64,000 bases of DNA from Ancistrus triradiatus (Eukaryota > Chordata > Actinopteri > Siluriformes > Loricariidae): contig JAJAGP010000080.1 in NCBI GenBank assembly GCA_025084515.1, positions 496,001-560,000 on the forward strand, given 5' to 3'. Shown here piece after piece: positions 11,201 to 23,334 of this stretch; within the stretch, counting starts at the first letter, position 1, and each line of letters opens with the position of its first letter. The notes under the pieces are model-generated. The model was not told the origin of the DNA. It saw only the letters and a list, made by a program, of their open reading frames with translations, and did no database searches. Position numbers and translations under genes: made by a program.

Positions 11201-12896
11201 ATGCATCGACCTACCCGGCGATGGGCATCGTCCCCTTTTTCCATCCCGAACACAATGCAACGTTACACCCCTAACTAATAGTGATATTTATTGCACTCTA
11301 AAGGGTCTGGTGGTTATGATTTACAACAAAATTAAGACCTTAGTCTTAAACACGGATTTGTACCATAACTTAAAATCTTGTAGAAATGTGTGAAAAACGT
11401 AACAGAAGCAACCTTTTCTACAACTTGAAAATAAAACATGCCCAGCAGTGCAGCAGTGCAGTCCAGCCTGAAGTACTGGGTACACTGTGACTATTATTAG
11501 GACACAATCAGCTTTGCAATGCGAGCTTGCGTGTACATGGCCACAACTACACCACTGGAATTTGGTATTATGAAAGCCAGTAGATGTACAGTACAGTACA
11601 GTACATCCATCCGCTAAAAAAACAAACAAACACCGGCTTATGTCATGTTTTGCATGCTGGTATGCTGGTCAGAAAGCAAGACTGCTTTTTGTTTTGTTGT
11701 TTACTGTTGGTCCAAGCTGATTTATGCTGGTTAGTGCTGGTCTTAACTGGTCTTAGCTGGTGAACTCGTCTGGTCTTGAGGCCAAGGTCTGATTTTTAAA
11801 AGAACTCACATATATTAACGCTGTCCTTCACACCAACTGTGGCGCTGAGTAAGAATTTTAATCAGAGCCTGTTCTAATTTCTGCGTCGGATGCGTTAAAA
11901 TCAGGTCAACCAATCAGAGCTAGGTTATCAGGCAGAACAGCTCATCTTGCTAGTAGCAGAGCATAAGAGCTTATACAGCAAGCAATATGCTGACTAAATA
12001 AACATAGCATAGCTACATAACATATAGCTAGCATAGCTGCTAAGCTAACTGTGTTCTAACTGTGCAGCCTGTGTTCTGGAGCATTCATTTCCTGTTTTGC
12101 TCTCATATAAAATAACCTTTTTAGGATCCATTGAGACTGGTTTGCACTAAGAATGCAGTACTGTGGATGTAAAAATAAAGAAAAACAATCAAAATAGCAG
12201 AGATTCTGTCTAAGGGTGTTGTGAACCTGAATCACTGTGTACTGTGTACGGAATCGTGACTCGTGAATTGAGATTCAGCTGAAACGAGTCGCGTGTGCTG
12301 ACAACCGAGAGAAATTATTCTTGGCAAAATACCTAGAACAGTATTCGGTGAGTTCCGAGGTGGTTGTGGACCGAGGTAACACTGTACGCAGGTTTTTTAG
12401 CATAAAACTCCCACAGTACTCTTGCAAATGCAGTACTAGGAGGAGGAGCCTCTAAAATAGCACAAAATGAAGTGGGTTTTTTTCTGTTTAATAGGATAAA
12501 TGCTTGACCATCACAGAACTGTTTGAGTATGTGACTATTGGGGCACCGAGTACATGTTGAGAACGACTAACTTAAGTCACACAGCAACTATTTGGTTTAC
12601 ATTAAGATTAACAGTTGAATAAAAAATTGGTTGTTTTTCAGGTAGTAAGTTTTCCCAATAGGTTTGTTATTTACTTTTTGTGCTTCAGTGGGCATCTCAT
12701 CACTGGAGGAGCTCAGCGCTGATTCGTGTGCTGCCAGTGCTTGTTCAGTACGCTGAGTGCTTTTCGCATCTAAGCTCTTGGATTGCGAAGGTTTCTTGGG
12801 CTCGTCCTCATCAGAGGACAGAGCCCTGTCACTCATCAACTCGTCCAGCTTTTTCTTCAGCTTCTCCTCCTCCAGCTGGCTTGCTGAGGGTTGGGC
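8232..12896 (-). CDS. mlph: mlph exons 10-13: coiled coil and actin-binding side
   Basis: 12896-12675 encodes SQLEEEKLKKKLDELMSDR then a Ser/Glu-rich SSDEDEPKK stretch, matching the acidic block after the KLEEL segment of MLPH. 10485-10315 (KSTAAALCDITTEIL) and 10112-9948 (SELSELEDQLAAAAAKVQ) form a long helical region. 8303-8232 encodes VSDIESKIAALSASGLSI and ends KARKK at GTGAAC. The family continues with a Pro- and basic-rich C-terminal exon that I could not find. If the donor is not used, translation would stop five codons later (VNSHS). Confidence 0.88.
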
Positions 12897-15800
12897 CTGC
12901 TATAGGAACACAGACTGCTTACATTTACAAGATATTTACAGCATTTAGCAATGTCCTTAATATAAAAAAGTGCTTTATATTTTTCTTAGTAGTAACCCAA
13001 GCAGTTAAGAGGTGGGTCTGACATTGGTAGTCTTGGCAATGCTGGGGCTTGAACCTTCAACCCTGACTTTGCAAAGGTTTTAAGGGTTAGTCTAAATACT
13101 TGGTGGTGAACTGCGTAGTTGCAAATATTGGAACAATATTTTATGTCAGTATTGGTTGTCTTTCTATGATGAGACCGAGGCCAAAAAGGTCAGTCCTCAT
13201 GAAACCAAGAAACCTGAAGATGACCTGTAAAACTTCCCAACGTCCAATTGCTTCACTGACTACATCCAGACACACTACTGTGGAGAACCACAGGACTAAA
13301 AGTAGGGCCATTACATAGTGACCCCATACTCTGAAACAATATCCATGTCTGACAATTCTGAGCTTCAGATGGCTGGTGTCGAAATGAGATTTTTGAATGA
13401 TTTGTCCAGTAAAATAACTTGGAACTCATGAATCTTACCACATACGTAGTGCACCTGCATTGTACCTGTTCTGAAGGTATAGTGATCTTCTCCTCCAGTC
13501 GACTCAAGAGACTTTCAATGGCAGACATTCTCTTGCTCAGTTCATTAATCTGCATTAAAGGGTAAAGGGAGATAAAAAGAAGCACAGAGGTAAAAAAATA
13601 GCATAAGCACAGTCAGGGGCATCCTTGGTAACCAAATGCAGCTTCAAAACACGATTGAAACCTAGGAGGATCCAGTGTTAGAATGCTGGTTCACAGGGTT
13701 GAAATACCCTGGCTCATATCCCACCTCTGGCAAGGTGATGTTTCAGTTGTTTCATCTCCTGGCACCATATGGTTTTCTGGCACCAACAGTACAGGTTGGG
13801 CTTTATGTGTATCACTATGTGTTTCCCCAGATGTTTCCCCCTCACCAGAGGTTCCTGAGTCTCAGTGCTATGCATTGTGGGGGTTGAGTTTGTAGGATGT
13901 GCAGTACAGACCAGGGGTGACCCCACATTACACAGCGTGAATTACTGAGAACAATAAATCCAGTTTGTTGATATGGAAGTTTTACACTTTCACACGGCTT
14001 ATTTGAAACGTTGGACACTTTTAAATTTTGAGTTTTAAACCCACTTTGAGATTTCTAACCAAAACTTCAGAACGCATACCGGAGGAGCGCCGTGGTTGAC
14101 GTTTTCCTGGGAGGAAGCACGGCTTCGACGGCGGGATGGAAGCTGGTAGACAGGAAACCGATACCCATCTTCCTCCTCAGAGGTGTCTACATAGTGGGAG
14201 CGTGGAGGTAGGGATATCTTCGATAAAGACCGAGCACGCACCATCTTGTGCTCAGGATACATGGCATCTTCTAAACGGGAAGACAGTAAGGCCATTCTTC
14301 AGAGATATATATATATTTATGCTATAAACCAGTAACAGGCCAACAGTTGACCGGCAATGCTCAAACTTTTGCTATAGATAAATTGTTCATTCAAGATGAC
14401 CCAGATACTGACCTGGTCGTGAGAAGCGGTCCAGACTCTTCCTGCGATTGAGGCGCTGCTGCTGGTAATGATACATGTCAGGGCTGTATTCCAAATCGTT
14501 CCGGGGCATTCCATGATCGTCATGGATATACTGAGAGGAGGGATAATAAGAGATAAAAGTAAATAGTTAGAAATACCGTATAAATGACATTAAAATGTAT
14601 AAAAGTGGTAATATAAAATAATAAATAAAATAAACAAAATTAATATTTAACATTAAAATTAATATCAATAACTAATACTATTGAAATATTACATAGAAAA
14701 TATTATTATTTAATATCATGAATATAATATTATTAAAATTTTTATGTTTTTATTTGAACAGAGTGCAAGCGTAAGCAAGCCCAGGACAGGACGCCAGGGG
14801 TCGCTGTTGCAGTGCTAGGGGATAGTCCCCTGACTGACTTCCCCTCCCTGTGTGTCTGTACACAAATCCCAACCTAGCTAGTTTGGGACTCGAACCCAGT
14901 TTACCGCGGTGGTGCATTAGCGTGTTAGTATGCTGCACCAGCCAACGTTGTGGAGGTCCAGAGCCTACCCAGGAATTCACTGGGAACAACCTGGACAGGA
15001 TGTGGTCTATCTCAGCATTGCACAAGCTTTCAAGTTGAAGCCCAGCCCAGGGTTTGAACCCAGATCCACAGGAACTGCTGTTTACTGCTGCTTACTCTTC
15101 ACCTCAGAGCCACAAGAGTGACTCCAGGTCATAATAACCATGTTACTTATACTTAATTGTCTATAAACGAATGATATAAGAGAGCACTCTTGCCTGTACA
15201 GACTGTCGCCGGGAATGACTGCCATACTCATCCATGTCCAGATCCATGGGGTGGACAGACAGCAAACGCTTTGTCTTTCTCATCTCAGGAGATCAAGAGA
15301 GAATTTCAGCACGGTTCTGAAACTCATATCTAATTTTCAGAATGCTTTGTTCTAAAGACAGAATTTAGACTCTATTATGTAGAGGACAAAAATGAGCCCA
15401 GATTTGTCCTGTTGACTGTTATGTAATTCATTAAACACAGATTCTATTCATTATTTAAGCAATAAGTTAATAAAGTAGATGAATTGCATAATGACGTATA
15501 GCCAAGAATAAGGCAGTACACATGAGAATAATTTGTTAGTGAAGGTCAATGCACCTTTTAATCACAGTGCTACAATGAATCATTTTAAATACTACATGCT
15601 GACAGACATGGATGTTCCTTTAACAAACTCCTTGTGGCTGTAATAAAGGTATTTTGGTATACATGCATACTTGAATGAAAGGGAACACTTTTGGGGGATA
15701 GCATAATCTCATGCTGGCTGTGGTGGTGCAGTTGTTAAGGTACTGGGCTGTGGACCAGAAGGTCCAGGGCTGAAATCCCACCTCTGCCAAGCTTCCACTG

Positions 15801-17259
15801 TTGGGTCCTTGAGTATGACACTTAACCCACAATTGCATGGATTGTAAGACTGTATCAGTTGTGAGCAGGGGTGAAATTGGTTTTCCACCCAATTATTCTG
15901 GAATAGTTTATATAACTGCTTATTTAACACTCAGTGGCTGTTAAGTGACATGTTTATGCTCTAAGTAAGGGCCTATGGTCTCTTCTGAAGCAAACAGACT
16001 TAACGAACTGGCTAACTTAACAAGATAGCTGACGAAGTAACGACTCTGAACACTGAAGATACCTTTTCTGTACTTCCCCCATTTTGTTTCTCACTCCGAA
16101 AGCCAAACAAGTTGTGCAGTATCTTCTTTTATCGCGTGCCTTTATGTTTTTTTCTGACTGTGACTTGTTTTGAATGTGGCAGCTCATCGTCCGTCTTTCC
16201 GGTACTGTGTACTGCTAAAAGATTCGAAGACAGATGATCGATGAGCTGCCACATTCAAAGCAAGTCATTGTCAGAAAAAAGTCCATTCCGACCTACTTTC
16301 ACCCCCGGTTGTAAGTCGCTCTGGATAAGACTGCCTGCCAAATGGCTGAATGGAAATGATGGAGAAATGGAGTGGACAGTCATTTGTGCAAAGGCTCTAT
16401 TATCTACCCAGACAGGTTGTCTAGTAGATCTTTGGTTATTTCTATAGTTTTCATCACTCAACATGGGGAAGAACTGTCTACATTTGGAGGAAACACGTGA
16501 ACCAACAGTGGAAGTTCTGAGGTCCCAGAAAAACCTTCCAAATTAGTAGTCCAGAGCTTTAACAACCTTGCCATCACTCTTCAAAAATGTTGCACAAGCT
16601 GTCAGGCTTTAGTTTGATTCATTTGACAGAAGAATTGATCAAAAACAAGTTACACCTGATACAATCTTTTGCTTAAAGGCTCAACAATGGCCATGCTGAG
16701 ACTTCTATTTAATAGGCCTTTCATTGTTTATATCAGTTGGCCCATTGGTGGAGCGTCTGGTGTCCAGTCATCTTAACTCTGCTGGTTTCATACCAATTCA
16801 CACCTCTGAACTTCCTCTGGATTAGAAATCTTCTCTTAAACTAGGTTTTTTTCAGTCAAAACAGAGATTAGGATGTAAATGGTTCACCTGCTTATAGCGT
16901 TGGGCTTCCACTGTGTCCATATGGTCATCGTCGTGGCCATTGTACACGTCTAAAATGAAAATGATAAGAATAAAACGAATCAATCTCGTATACATTTTCT
17001 TTTTCAAAAAACTTCAGATTTTGACTTGTGTTAGACAAACAATGGCTCTAAATCTGTTCACCAACTCACTGCGGACATCGGGCATGCTTTGCGTGTCATC
17101 GTCACGGCGACCTGGACAAACAGAGAAGAATAATGTGAATGCTAATCCTGCTGTGTTCTGGGAAAGGCTGGTAGACCCCCTTCGTTATCTTTAATAGCAG
17201 TATTGAACCAGCTGGTGGTATTACTCAGCTCCGTGACACTGCTGATCTGTACAGCATAC

Positions 17260-17317
<58 letters not shown>

Positions 17318-20300
17318 AAACTGTGGAATTATTGCTACGGTATACAGAACATGGAGTCAGTCACGTATATGGTTCAAAGCACTTGAAATAAAGGGCATAA
17401 TGGAAACTAGAGTATTTATAGTCTTTCCAGTAGCTCTGCATTCTAGTTATGCCTTCCATGTCTTTATTTAACATGTCTGGTCTTGGTGGTTGGTCACAAA
17501 TAACCTCAAAAGACCCAAGAACATCATGTGATCCACCATTGGTGCTGTAATGGTAATACACCCCTCTGCCTCTCACACAACTCAACATGTGACTGACCAG
17601 TGCCTACAGTCTTGTCAGGCAGGCCTTTGTTGTTTTGACTGTTAATACACAGATTGTATTATATTGGCTGGTTGAATTAGCAAGCAAATCCCAACTGTCA
17701 CTGAATTAATCTACAGTTACTAATGGGATGTCTATTATTGCCATTTTTTGCTGAATTTTTGCCATTGCCGCCATATGTACGTGACCATATTAGCATTACT
17801 ACCACATATTTTTTGTTTTCAGAATCTGAATGTCAACACTATGTTTTCAGTTAGTAGTGCTTCAAGAAAATAATTACTTTCTGGTGTTTGTGTTTCAAAG
17901 TCTTTATTTCATGGAGGTATAATTGTATTACATCGCCTATCGGAGGTAATTTGGCTCCTGTCAGATCCTCCCAACCTGTTAGAACTGATCCCCACAGATG
18001 TAAGCTTATATCACTATGGCACTGTGATGGCATATCGGTTAAGGTACTGGACTTTGAACCAGAAAGTACAGAGTTCAAATCCCACCTTTGCTAAGGTGCC
18101 ATTGTTGAATCCTTGAGCAAGAACCTTAACCCCCAACTGTGTGGATTGTAAGACCGTATCAATTCCAAGTCGCTCTGGATAAGGGTGGCTGCTAACTCAG
18201 TGGTTTCCAATTTCTTTTCTCTTGGAGCCCCTCTAGGAATTTCTAACAAAAGCTGCGCCCCACCCCCCAACCCGCACATACACAGACCAAAAGAATAAAG
18301 TGATTCATTGCATATGTCTGTTGGCAAAAAAGTTTTTTTCCATTTTCATTTGGGCTCCTTTTCTCTTTTCAAGACAGCTAAACATTTGACTAAAAATCAA
18401 AACGTAAGCTGGACATTTTTCTTTTAACATCCTAGCATAGTAGACCTACACACACATGCTTGCAAAAGAATAATAATGATTTGTTATGTGTAATAAGCGT
18501 CTACTCTTTTTTTGAAGTGCAAGTATCTTTTTAAGTAATTTTATATACAGATTTTTTTCCAGTGAGTGTGTTATTTGAATTTTATTTGACATGAGTAAAT
18601 TATTTTTTGACCAACTAGGTGCACCTCAGAACAGACGAAGCCTCACGCATTCCCTGTGATGTCTGGTTCCACCCTGTGGGGAGAGCAGACGCCAGGTTGG
18701 GAACCATGGTGCGAGATGCTTAAATGTAAATCTTGTTTAAATCTTGTAACTCTAATTTAAAGGCAACGTAATGCAGGCAATATGGCATACTTACTGTACT
18801 TTAAGAGTACACAGAAAACAACAATAATCGTCAAACGATTAAATAAAACTCACAATACTTAGAAATGTTTACAACATTTTGTCAAAGCGGACAACTGATC
18901 ATGTCATCACTTGCTGGTAAATGATATATTAAGCAAGTAAATTGGCAAATTAAAATCATAAGGTACAACTGAATATTGTTTTTGCTGAATTCTCAATCAA
19001 AAATGCATGCTTTGAGCATACTGTAAATAAAGATATCCAATTTTATTTTTTTTCTTACCGCACATTATCTTTTTAGGGTGCGAGAGCTAGACTTGGCTTG
19101 ATTTTTTTTTTTACTACGTTTATGGGATGTTTATAAAGTCTGAATGCAGCATGTTGAATCAAAGAGTAAAATAAAACCTCCCCTGTTGTATAAGGCGATT
19201 ATGGTGGCTTGGCACGTCAGTGGAAAAGTATGATAACACAGCTCAGTGATGTGAGAGCTTTTGACACATCCTAGGCTATCAGAAAGCTTTTTATAGCACC
19301 CACCCTCTTCGGTTAATCTCTTGTAGAGTGACCTCATAACCTTGGCGCTGCCAAAACGTTTGAAGCGAGAGCGCACATTGTCGTGGAACCAGCCCAGGGT
19401 TCCGATTTTCAGGACTCTGTATGAACAAAAACAGAGATTACACTGGTATATGCTTTTCTTTATGTATTTATTTTCTAAGTGTTCCCTAAAAATGTCTTCG
19501 GAAGATTCAGAATACCATGAGCTTTGCCATCGGTGCAATATTGTAGGCAAATCTTTCATGTTATATCAGTTCGTGTTTTGAAAGGCAGTGCTTACGTGCA
19601 TTATAAGACTCTGGGTATAAGGTCTGCCATAAAATCTACAGCCAATGACAATTGAGATCTGACAACATTACGTTTTGTTGATTTACCAAATCTGTTAATC
19701 CAACTGTAGGCTAGAAATGAGGGTGAAATGTATAGGAACAGAAAGCAGCGGTCATTACACTCACCGGGACATTCGGCATGGGTCGCACACCCAGCCGTGT
19801 TCCTTCGAGTTGTAGCGGCTGCACGTCTTGCAGATGTACAGATTGCAGTCCAGACACTGGCGCCTGCTGTTAACAAGGAACTTAAAAGGCTGCAGACAAC
19901 GGATGCAGTGGGAAGAAATCAGGTTGGACTGAGAGCCCAGTAGTTCCCTCTTTGTGTCCTCCTTCTCAATCTTAGTCTTAATTTCCCTGGAAGACCCAGA
20001 ATCAAGGGAACAACATGGTCAATAACATGGTTGGATAGACAGTATGAGGCCTTGTAGAGTATAAATAATAAAAAACAAATGCTATGAGTGCAGAAGATCA
20101 TCACTGGGTTGATCATAGCTTTGGGTTGGCCTACGGTCTTCAGATTGTGGCTCTGCAGCACTATGGGTTACTGATTTCAAAATGTTTTTTGTCAAACGTT
20201 TCAGTTTCCTGTTATTTAACACGATTTGATAAAATAAGCAGTCTAAATGGCAAAGTGCATATAGTTCAAAATATGATGTAGTGATGAATAGGGAAAAGGT

Positions 20301-23300
20301 CTTCAAAGCTCAGTGGTAGCCTAGCAGTTAAGGTGCTGGACTATGAACCAGAAGGTCCATAGTTCAAATCCCATCTCTGCCAAGCTGCCACTGTTTGGTC
20401 CTAGAGTTCCCCCTACACACATTGTGAACATAACTATAAAGTTTAAATTAGACATAGTGATATGGATGGAAAGAATTTATGCTACTTACAGACAAAATTT
20501 TTTTTGAAGGATTGCATTCCCACTTCATATGCCACACAGTGGTTTTGTGCACTCCCTCTCATCAACCAAACCCACACACATATTATTTTAAATGGTTACA
20601 CTTGATAAATTATATAGTGTTGATCATATTTAGGTTGACCTACATTTGGTGGTCTAATTCTCCATAGCTTGTTTTTATAGAAGAATACTGTAAGCAAATA
20701 TTGTATTTCTGAAGAATACTTGGTTTGATTTAGTTTGATCTACTTTTGCTTTTATATCTCAACTTAAAGCTCTAAATATGTTCTTGTAAAGCTGTGGCAG
20801 ACTCTGATATTAGACCAGTAACATTTATTAAATGACTACAGTGCAAATTCATGTTGAAAACATCTTCAATTAAGATTCTGTTAGATGAGATGCCATACAT
20901 CTTGAAATTAGGAAAAGTACTCTCACTGAAATGCCCTTGCCTCTGGATAAGAGTGTCTGCTAAATGACTAAATGCAAATGTACTCCCTGGTGGACCCATA
21001 ATTAACATCACGGAATAGTGGTCAAAACATAATTGATTAGTTCAAGTAACAGTCAGAGGTTTTGTAAAGTTTAAATTATTACATTTATGTCATTTAGCAG
21101 ACACACTTATCCAGAGCAACTTACAATTAATATAATCTTACAATTCAAGCAATTGTGGGTTAAGTGTCTTCCTCAAGGACCCAACAGTGGCAGCAGTGGA
21201 ATTTGAACCCTGGACCTTCTGGGCCATAATCTAGTACCTTAACCTCTAGACCATCACAGTCCTCCACAGTCAAGAACAAATGTTAAAAATGTTATATGTT
21301 GGCTCAAATGTGGCCTGTCAAATGTCTACTTTATTGTGAACTTAGCAACATTTGATAGCTGCAGCTACATGTTGATGGTATTCTTCCTAACCATAAACAG
21401 TGGTGCTTGAAAGTTTGTGAACCCTTTAGAATTTTCTATACTTCTGCATAATCAGATTTTCACACAAGTAAAAAGTAGATAAAGAGAATACAGTTAATTA
21501 GCAGTTAATTTGAAGGTGAAATTAGAATCAAGTGTTTTCAATCAATGGGATGCCAATCAGGTGTGAGTGGGCACCCTGTTTTATTTAAAGAACAGGGATC
21601 TATCAAAGTCTGCTCTTCACAACACATGTTTGTGGAAGTGTATCATGGCACGAACAAAGGAGATTTCTGAGAACCTCAGAAAAAGACTTGTTGATGCTTA
21701 TCGGGCTGGAAAAGGTTACAAAACCATCTCTAAATAGTTTGGACTCCACCAATCCACAGTCAGACAAATTGTGTACAAATGGAGTAAATTCAAGACCATT
21801 GTTACCCTCCCCAGGAGTGGTCGACCAACCAAGATCACTCCAAGAGCAAGGCATGTAATAGCTGAAGGCCTCTCTCACATTGGCTAATATTAATGTTCAT
21901 GAGTCCATCATCAGAAGAACACTGAACAAGGGTGTGCATGACAGGGTTGCAAGGAGAAAGCCACTGCTCTCCAAAAAGAACATTGCTGCTCGTCTGCAGT
22001 TTGCTAAAGATCAGCAATTATTGCTGCACGGGGGGGGTCACACCAGATACTGAAAGCAAAGGTTCACATACTTTTGCCACTCACTAATATGTAATATTGG
22101 ATCATTTTCCTCAATAAATAAATGACGTATAATATTTTTGTCTCATTTGTTTAACTGGGTTCTCTTTTTGTTTTAGGACTTGTGTGAAAATCTGATGATG
22201 TTTTAGGTCATATTTATGCAGAAATATAGAAAATTCTAAAGGGTTCACAAACTTTCAAGCACCACTGTATCTTAGGCATTTCACCGTTTCCCTTCCGGAA
22301 AAGAGGTTTCTTGGCTGCTAACCTTTCAAAAAGACAATTCCTGATCAAGCTTCCTCTATCTGTAGAAGGTCAACTTCATCACTGTTCACTGTAGCTAATA
22401 AGGTTTGTAGCATTTATAGTCTTTATTAGATGCAGGGGCATCATCAGTACATTTCTAGGGCAATTTAGTACAGATAAGCCACCCGACAGATGGTGTTTTA
22501 GAAAACCAGTACAGAAACAGAACACACTCTACATCAAAACTTAGGATCGAACCTCACTCAATCCCTAAACCTACTGTGGTTAAATCAAATCAAATTCAGA
22601 GGTCTTGTATAGTGTCAATTACTAAAACCAAATGCTGCTGGCTCATTTTCTGACACACAGCATAGGACTGACCATGTCTGGGGCTAATAGTTTGTTCTCT
22701 ATCTGTGGTCTTAAGACTCTAGAACACTTTGTACAAAGCTCACAATCAAGCATTAATCCGAAACCATAGTGACACCATATCACCTGCTAAACTGCACATT
22801 CCTATTTGGTTAGATAATCTGACAAGGTTCGTGTACACATCTTTTCAGACACAAGCATACGGAAAAGCAACACCCAAACAAAGAACTCTTTGTGTTTGAA
22901 AGACAGGATAGTTCTCACAACCTCTTCTTTTCCCAGAGCAGAGCCAGTGGAGCGAGCTGGCCTTGTGACTTTGTCATGATTATCGTAATGGGAATTGCTT
23001 CACCTCACTAGTGCTTTAACCATCGCATGCCTTGTCATGTTCTATACAAAGCACAAGGCAGGAGCGACCTGACTCTGCCCCTTGCTTGCAAATGGCCTTC
23101 AGTTGCTAATTCTGGATTCTCGGCCCGCCGGTACAGTTAAGATACCTTAATATGTTCAGGACAATGTAATGGGTGTTTTGGTAACTCAATCCTAAGATGT
23201 AGAACACACCCAAGTCTCTCCTCCTCTTTCTTCCTGAGCTCAAAGTCTCTCTGGATGACCTCCCATACATGCTTGGCCTCCTCGTCTGTCAGTCTTGACA

Positions 23301-23334
23301 GGTCCAGTTTCTTATCCATATTAGAGATGTTCAT
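8232..23334 (-). CDS. mlph: Melanophilin (Slac2-a), Rab27a effector linking melanosomes to myosin Va
   Basis: Thirteen exons were joined by hand, all with AG acceptors, GT donors (one GC) and matching phases: 23334-23210, 19986-19765, 19416-19304, 17111-17070, 16949-16888, 15283-15194, 14530-14413, 14270-14080, 13549-13466, 12896-12675, 10485-10315, 10112-9948, 8303-8232. They give 554 residues from the MDKK start, or 559 from an in-frame ATG at 23334. Human MLPH has 600. The order is Rab27-binding Slp homology domain with zinc finger (about residues 5-150), myosin Va-binding middle, then coiled coil and basic actin-binding tail. Melanophilin is cytosolic and bridges Rab27a-GTP on melanosomes to myosin Va. 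The zinc-finger and MRKTKRLLSVH blocks fit MLPH better than the paralogue MYRIP. The last coding exon was not found. It lies on the same strand as lrrfip1, about 7.4 kb apart. Confidence 0.93.
8428..9214. mobile_element. Non-autonomous DNA element with CAGTGGTACCTCG ends, copy 1
   Basis: Begins TACAGTGGTACCTCG and ends GTGGTACCGCTGTA, so it has terminal inverted repeats and a TA target, as expected for the Tc1/mariner class. There is no transposase frame. An internal module with GGTGCTCCCTGGTTTACGA also occurs in copy 2 (23736-24527). It lies in the mlph intron after exon 10112-9948. Confidence 0.8.
9240..9485 (-). mobile_element. LINE reverse-transcriptase 3' fragment (L2/CR1/Rex1-like)
   Basis: On the minus strand a frame reads ARNFGVIFDNRLSFSAHI and then SCRYLSYNIRN. 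This is the conserved block after the reverse-transcriptase core of CR1/L2/Rex-type non-LTR retrotransposons. It breaks soon after (stop near 9255). It is an old, truncated fragment inside an mlph intron. Confidence 0.65.
10570..11273. mobile_element. hAT-type non-autonomous element (TAGGGGTGTAACG ends)
   Basis: Starts TAGGGGTGTAACG and ends CGTTACACCCCTA. The flanks are GCTAATAG and ACTAATAG, an 8-bp target duplication with one mismatch, which is the hAT signature. No transposase is visible. It lies in the mlph intron between exons 12896-12675 and 10485-10315. Confidence 0.85.
11650..11790 (+). repeat. GCTGGT-rich dispersed repeat
   Basis: Repeated ATGCTGGT, TTAGCTGGT and TGGTCTTA units spaced about 10 bases apart. 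Similar blocks occur near 26985-27075 and 39995-40130. I see no function. Confidence 0.5.
11990..12384. mobile_element. CAGTGGTACCTCG element, copy 3 (partial)
   Basis: The right end GACCGAGGTAACACTGTA matches copies 1 and 2, as do internal CCTGTGTTCTGGAGCATTCA and GAATTGAGATT stretches. The left part is missing or too diverged to bound. It lies in an mlph intron. Confidence 0.65.
13466..17111 (-). CDS. mlph: mlph exons 4-9: central myosin Va-binding region
   Basis: Six small exons. 17111-17070 and 16949-16888 are acidic (RRDDD, HDDDHMD). 15283-15194 encodes MRKTKRLLSVHPMDLD, a block shared with mammalian MLPH. 14530-14413 is rich in Tyr, Gln and Arg. 14270-14080 carries VDTSEEEDG and RRRSRASSQ, close in layout to the DTSDEE and KRRGRASSE blocks of mammalian MLPH. 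13549-13466 encodes a short coiled coil (INELSKRMSAIESLLSRLEEK). In mammals this part binds the myosin Va globular tail and the melanocyte-specific exon-F segment. The donor after 15194 is GC (CAG|GCAAGA), a known minor class; every other donor is GT. Confidence 0.88.
13672..13765 (+). repeat. SINE-like fragment
   Basis: Contains TATCCCACCTCTGGCAAGG, also found at 43310-43340 and, diverged, at 49530-49560. It resembles the B-box region of the tRNA-derived SINEs listed elsewhere. It lies in an mlph intron. Confidence 0.45.
14755..15125 (-). repeat. Dispersed repeat, SINE-like
   Basis: Shares wording with 56369-56555 (a TTTGAACCCAG-type B box, GGAACTGCTGTTTAC, GAGCCACA) and partly with 42640-42830. 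It lies in the mlph intron between exons 15283-15194 and 14530-14413. The reading frames here belong to the repeat. Confidence 0.45.
15709..15870 (+). repeat. tRNA-derived SINE copy
   Basis: Head GGTGGTGCAGTTGTTAAGG (A-box-like), then GAAGGTCCAGGGCTGAAATC (B-box-like), CACTGTTGGGTCCTTGAG and GGATTGTAAGACTG. The same order occurs at 18018, 20313, 21068 (reverse) and 57185 (reverse). It lies in an mlph intron. Confidence 0.7.
16147..16280. repeat. Long near-perfect inverted repeat (hairpin)
   Basis: Arm 16147-16189 pairs with 16239-16280. The core GAATGTGGCAGCTCATCG is matched exactly by CGATGAGCTGCCACATTC, and only about three mismatches occur over roughly 41 pairs. Pairing may extend into the 49-base loop (GTCTTTC against GAAGACAGATG). 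It sits in the mlph intron before exon 15283-15194 and directly precedes a SINE tail (16306-16352, CGCTCTGGATAAGA). It could be a foldback element or a precursor-like hairpin; a transposon remnant is more likely. Confidence 0.8.
17262..17314 (+). repeat. (GT)n microsatellite
   Basis: About 26 uninterrupted GT units in the mlph intron between exons 19416-19304 and 17111-17070, about 150 bases upstream of the latter's acceptor on the minus strand, where it reads (AC)n. Confidence 0.97.
18018..18203 (+). repeat. tRNA-derived SINE copy
   Basis: GTTAAGGTACTGGACT head, AGAGTTCAAATCCCACC B-box-like block, ATTGTAAGACCGTATC, and the tail AAGTCGCTCTGGATAAGG. This is the most complete plus-strand copy of the family here. 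It lies in an mlph intron. Confidence 0.75.

Noticed and set aside
15709..15870. A genuine tRNA gene
   Set aside because: A- and B-box-like words occur, but the sequence continues into a SINE body, recurs in several places, and does not fold as a full cloverleaf by eye.
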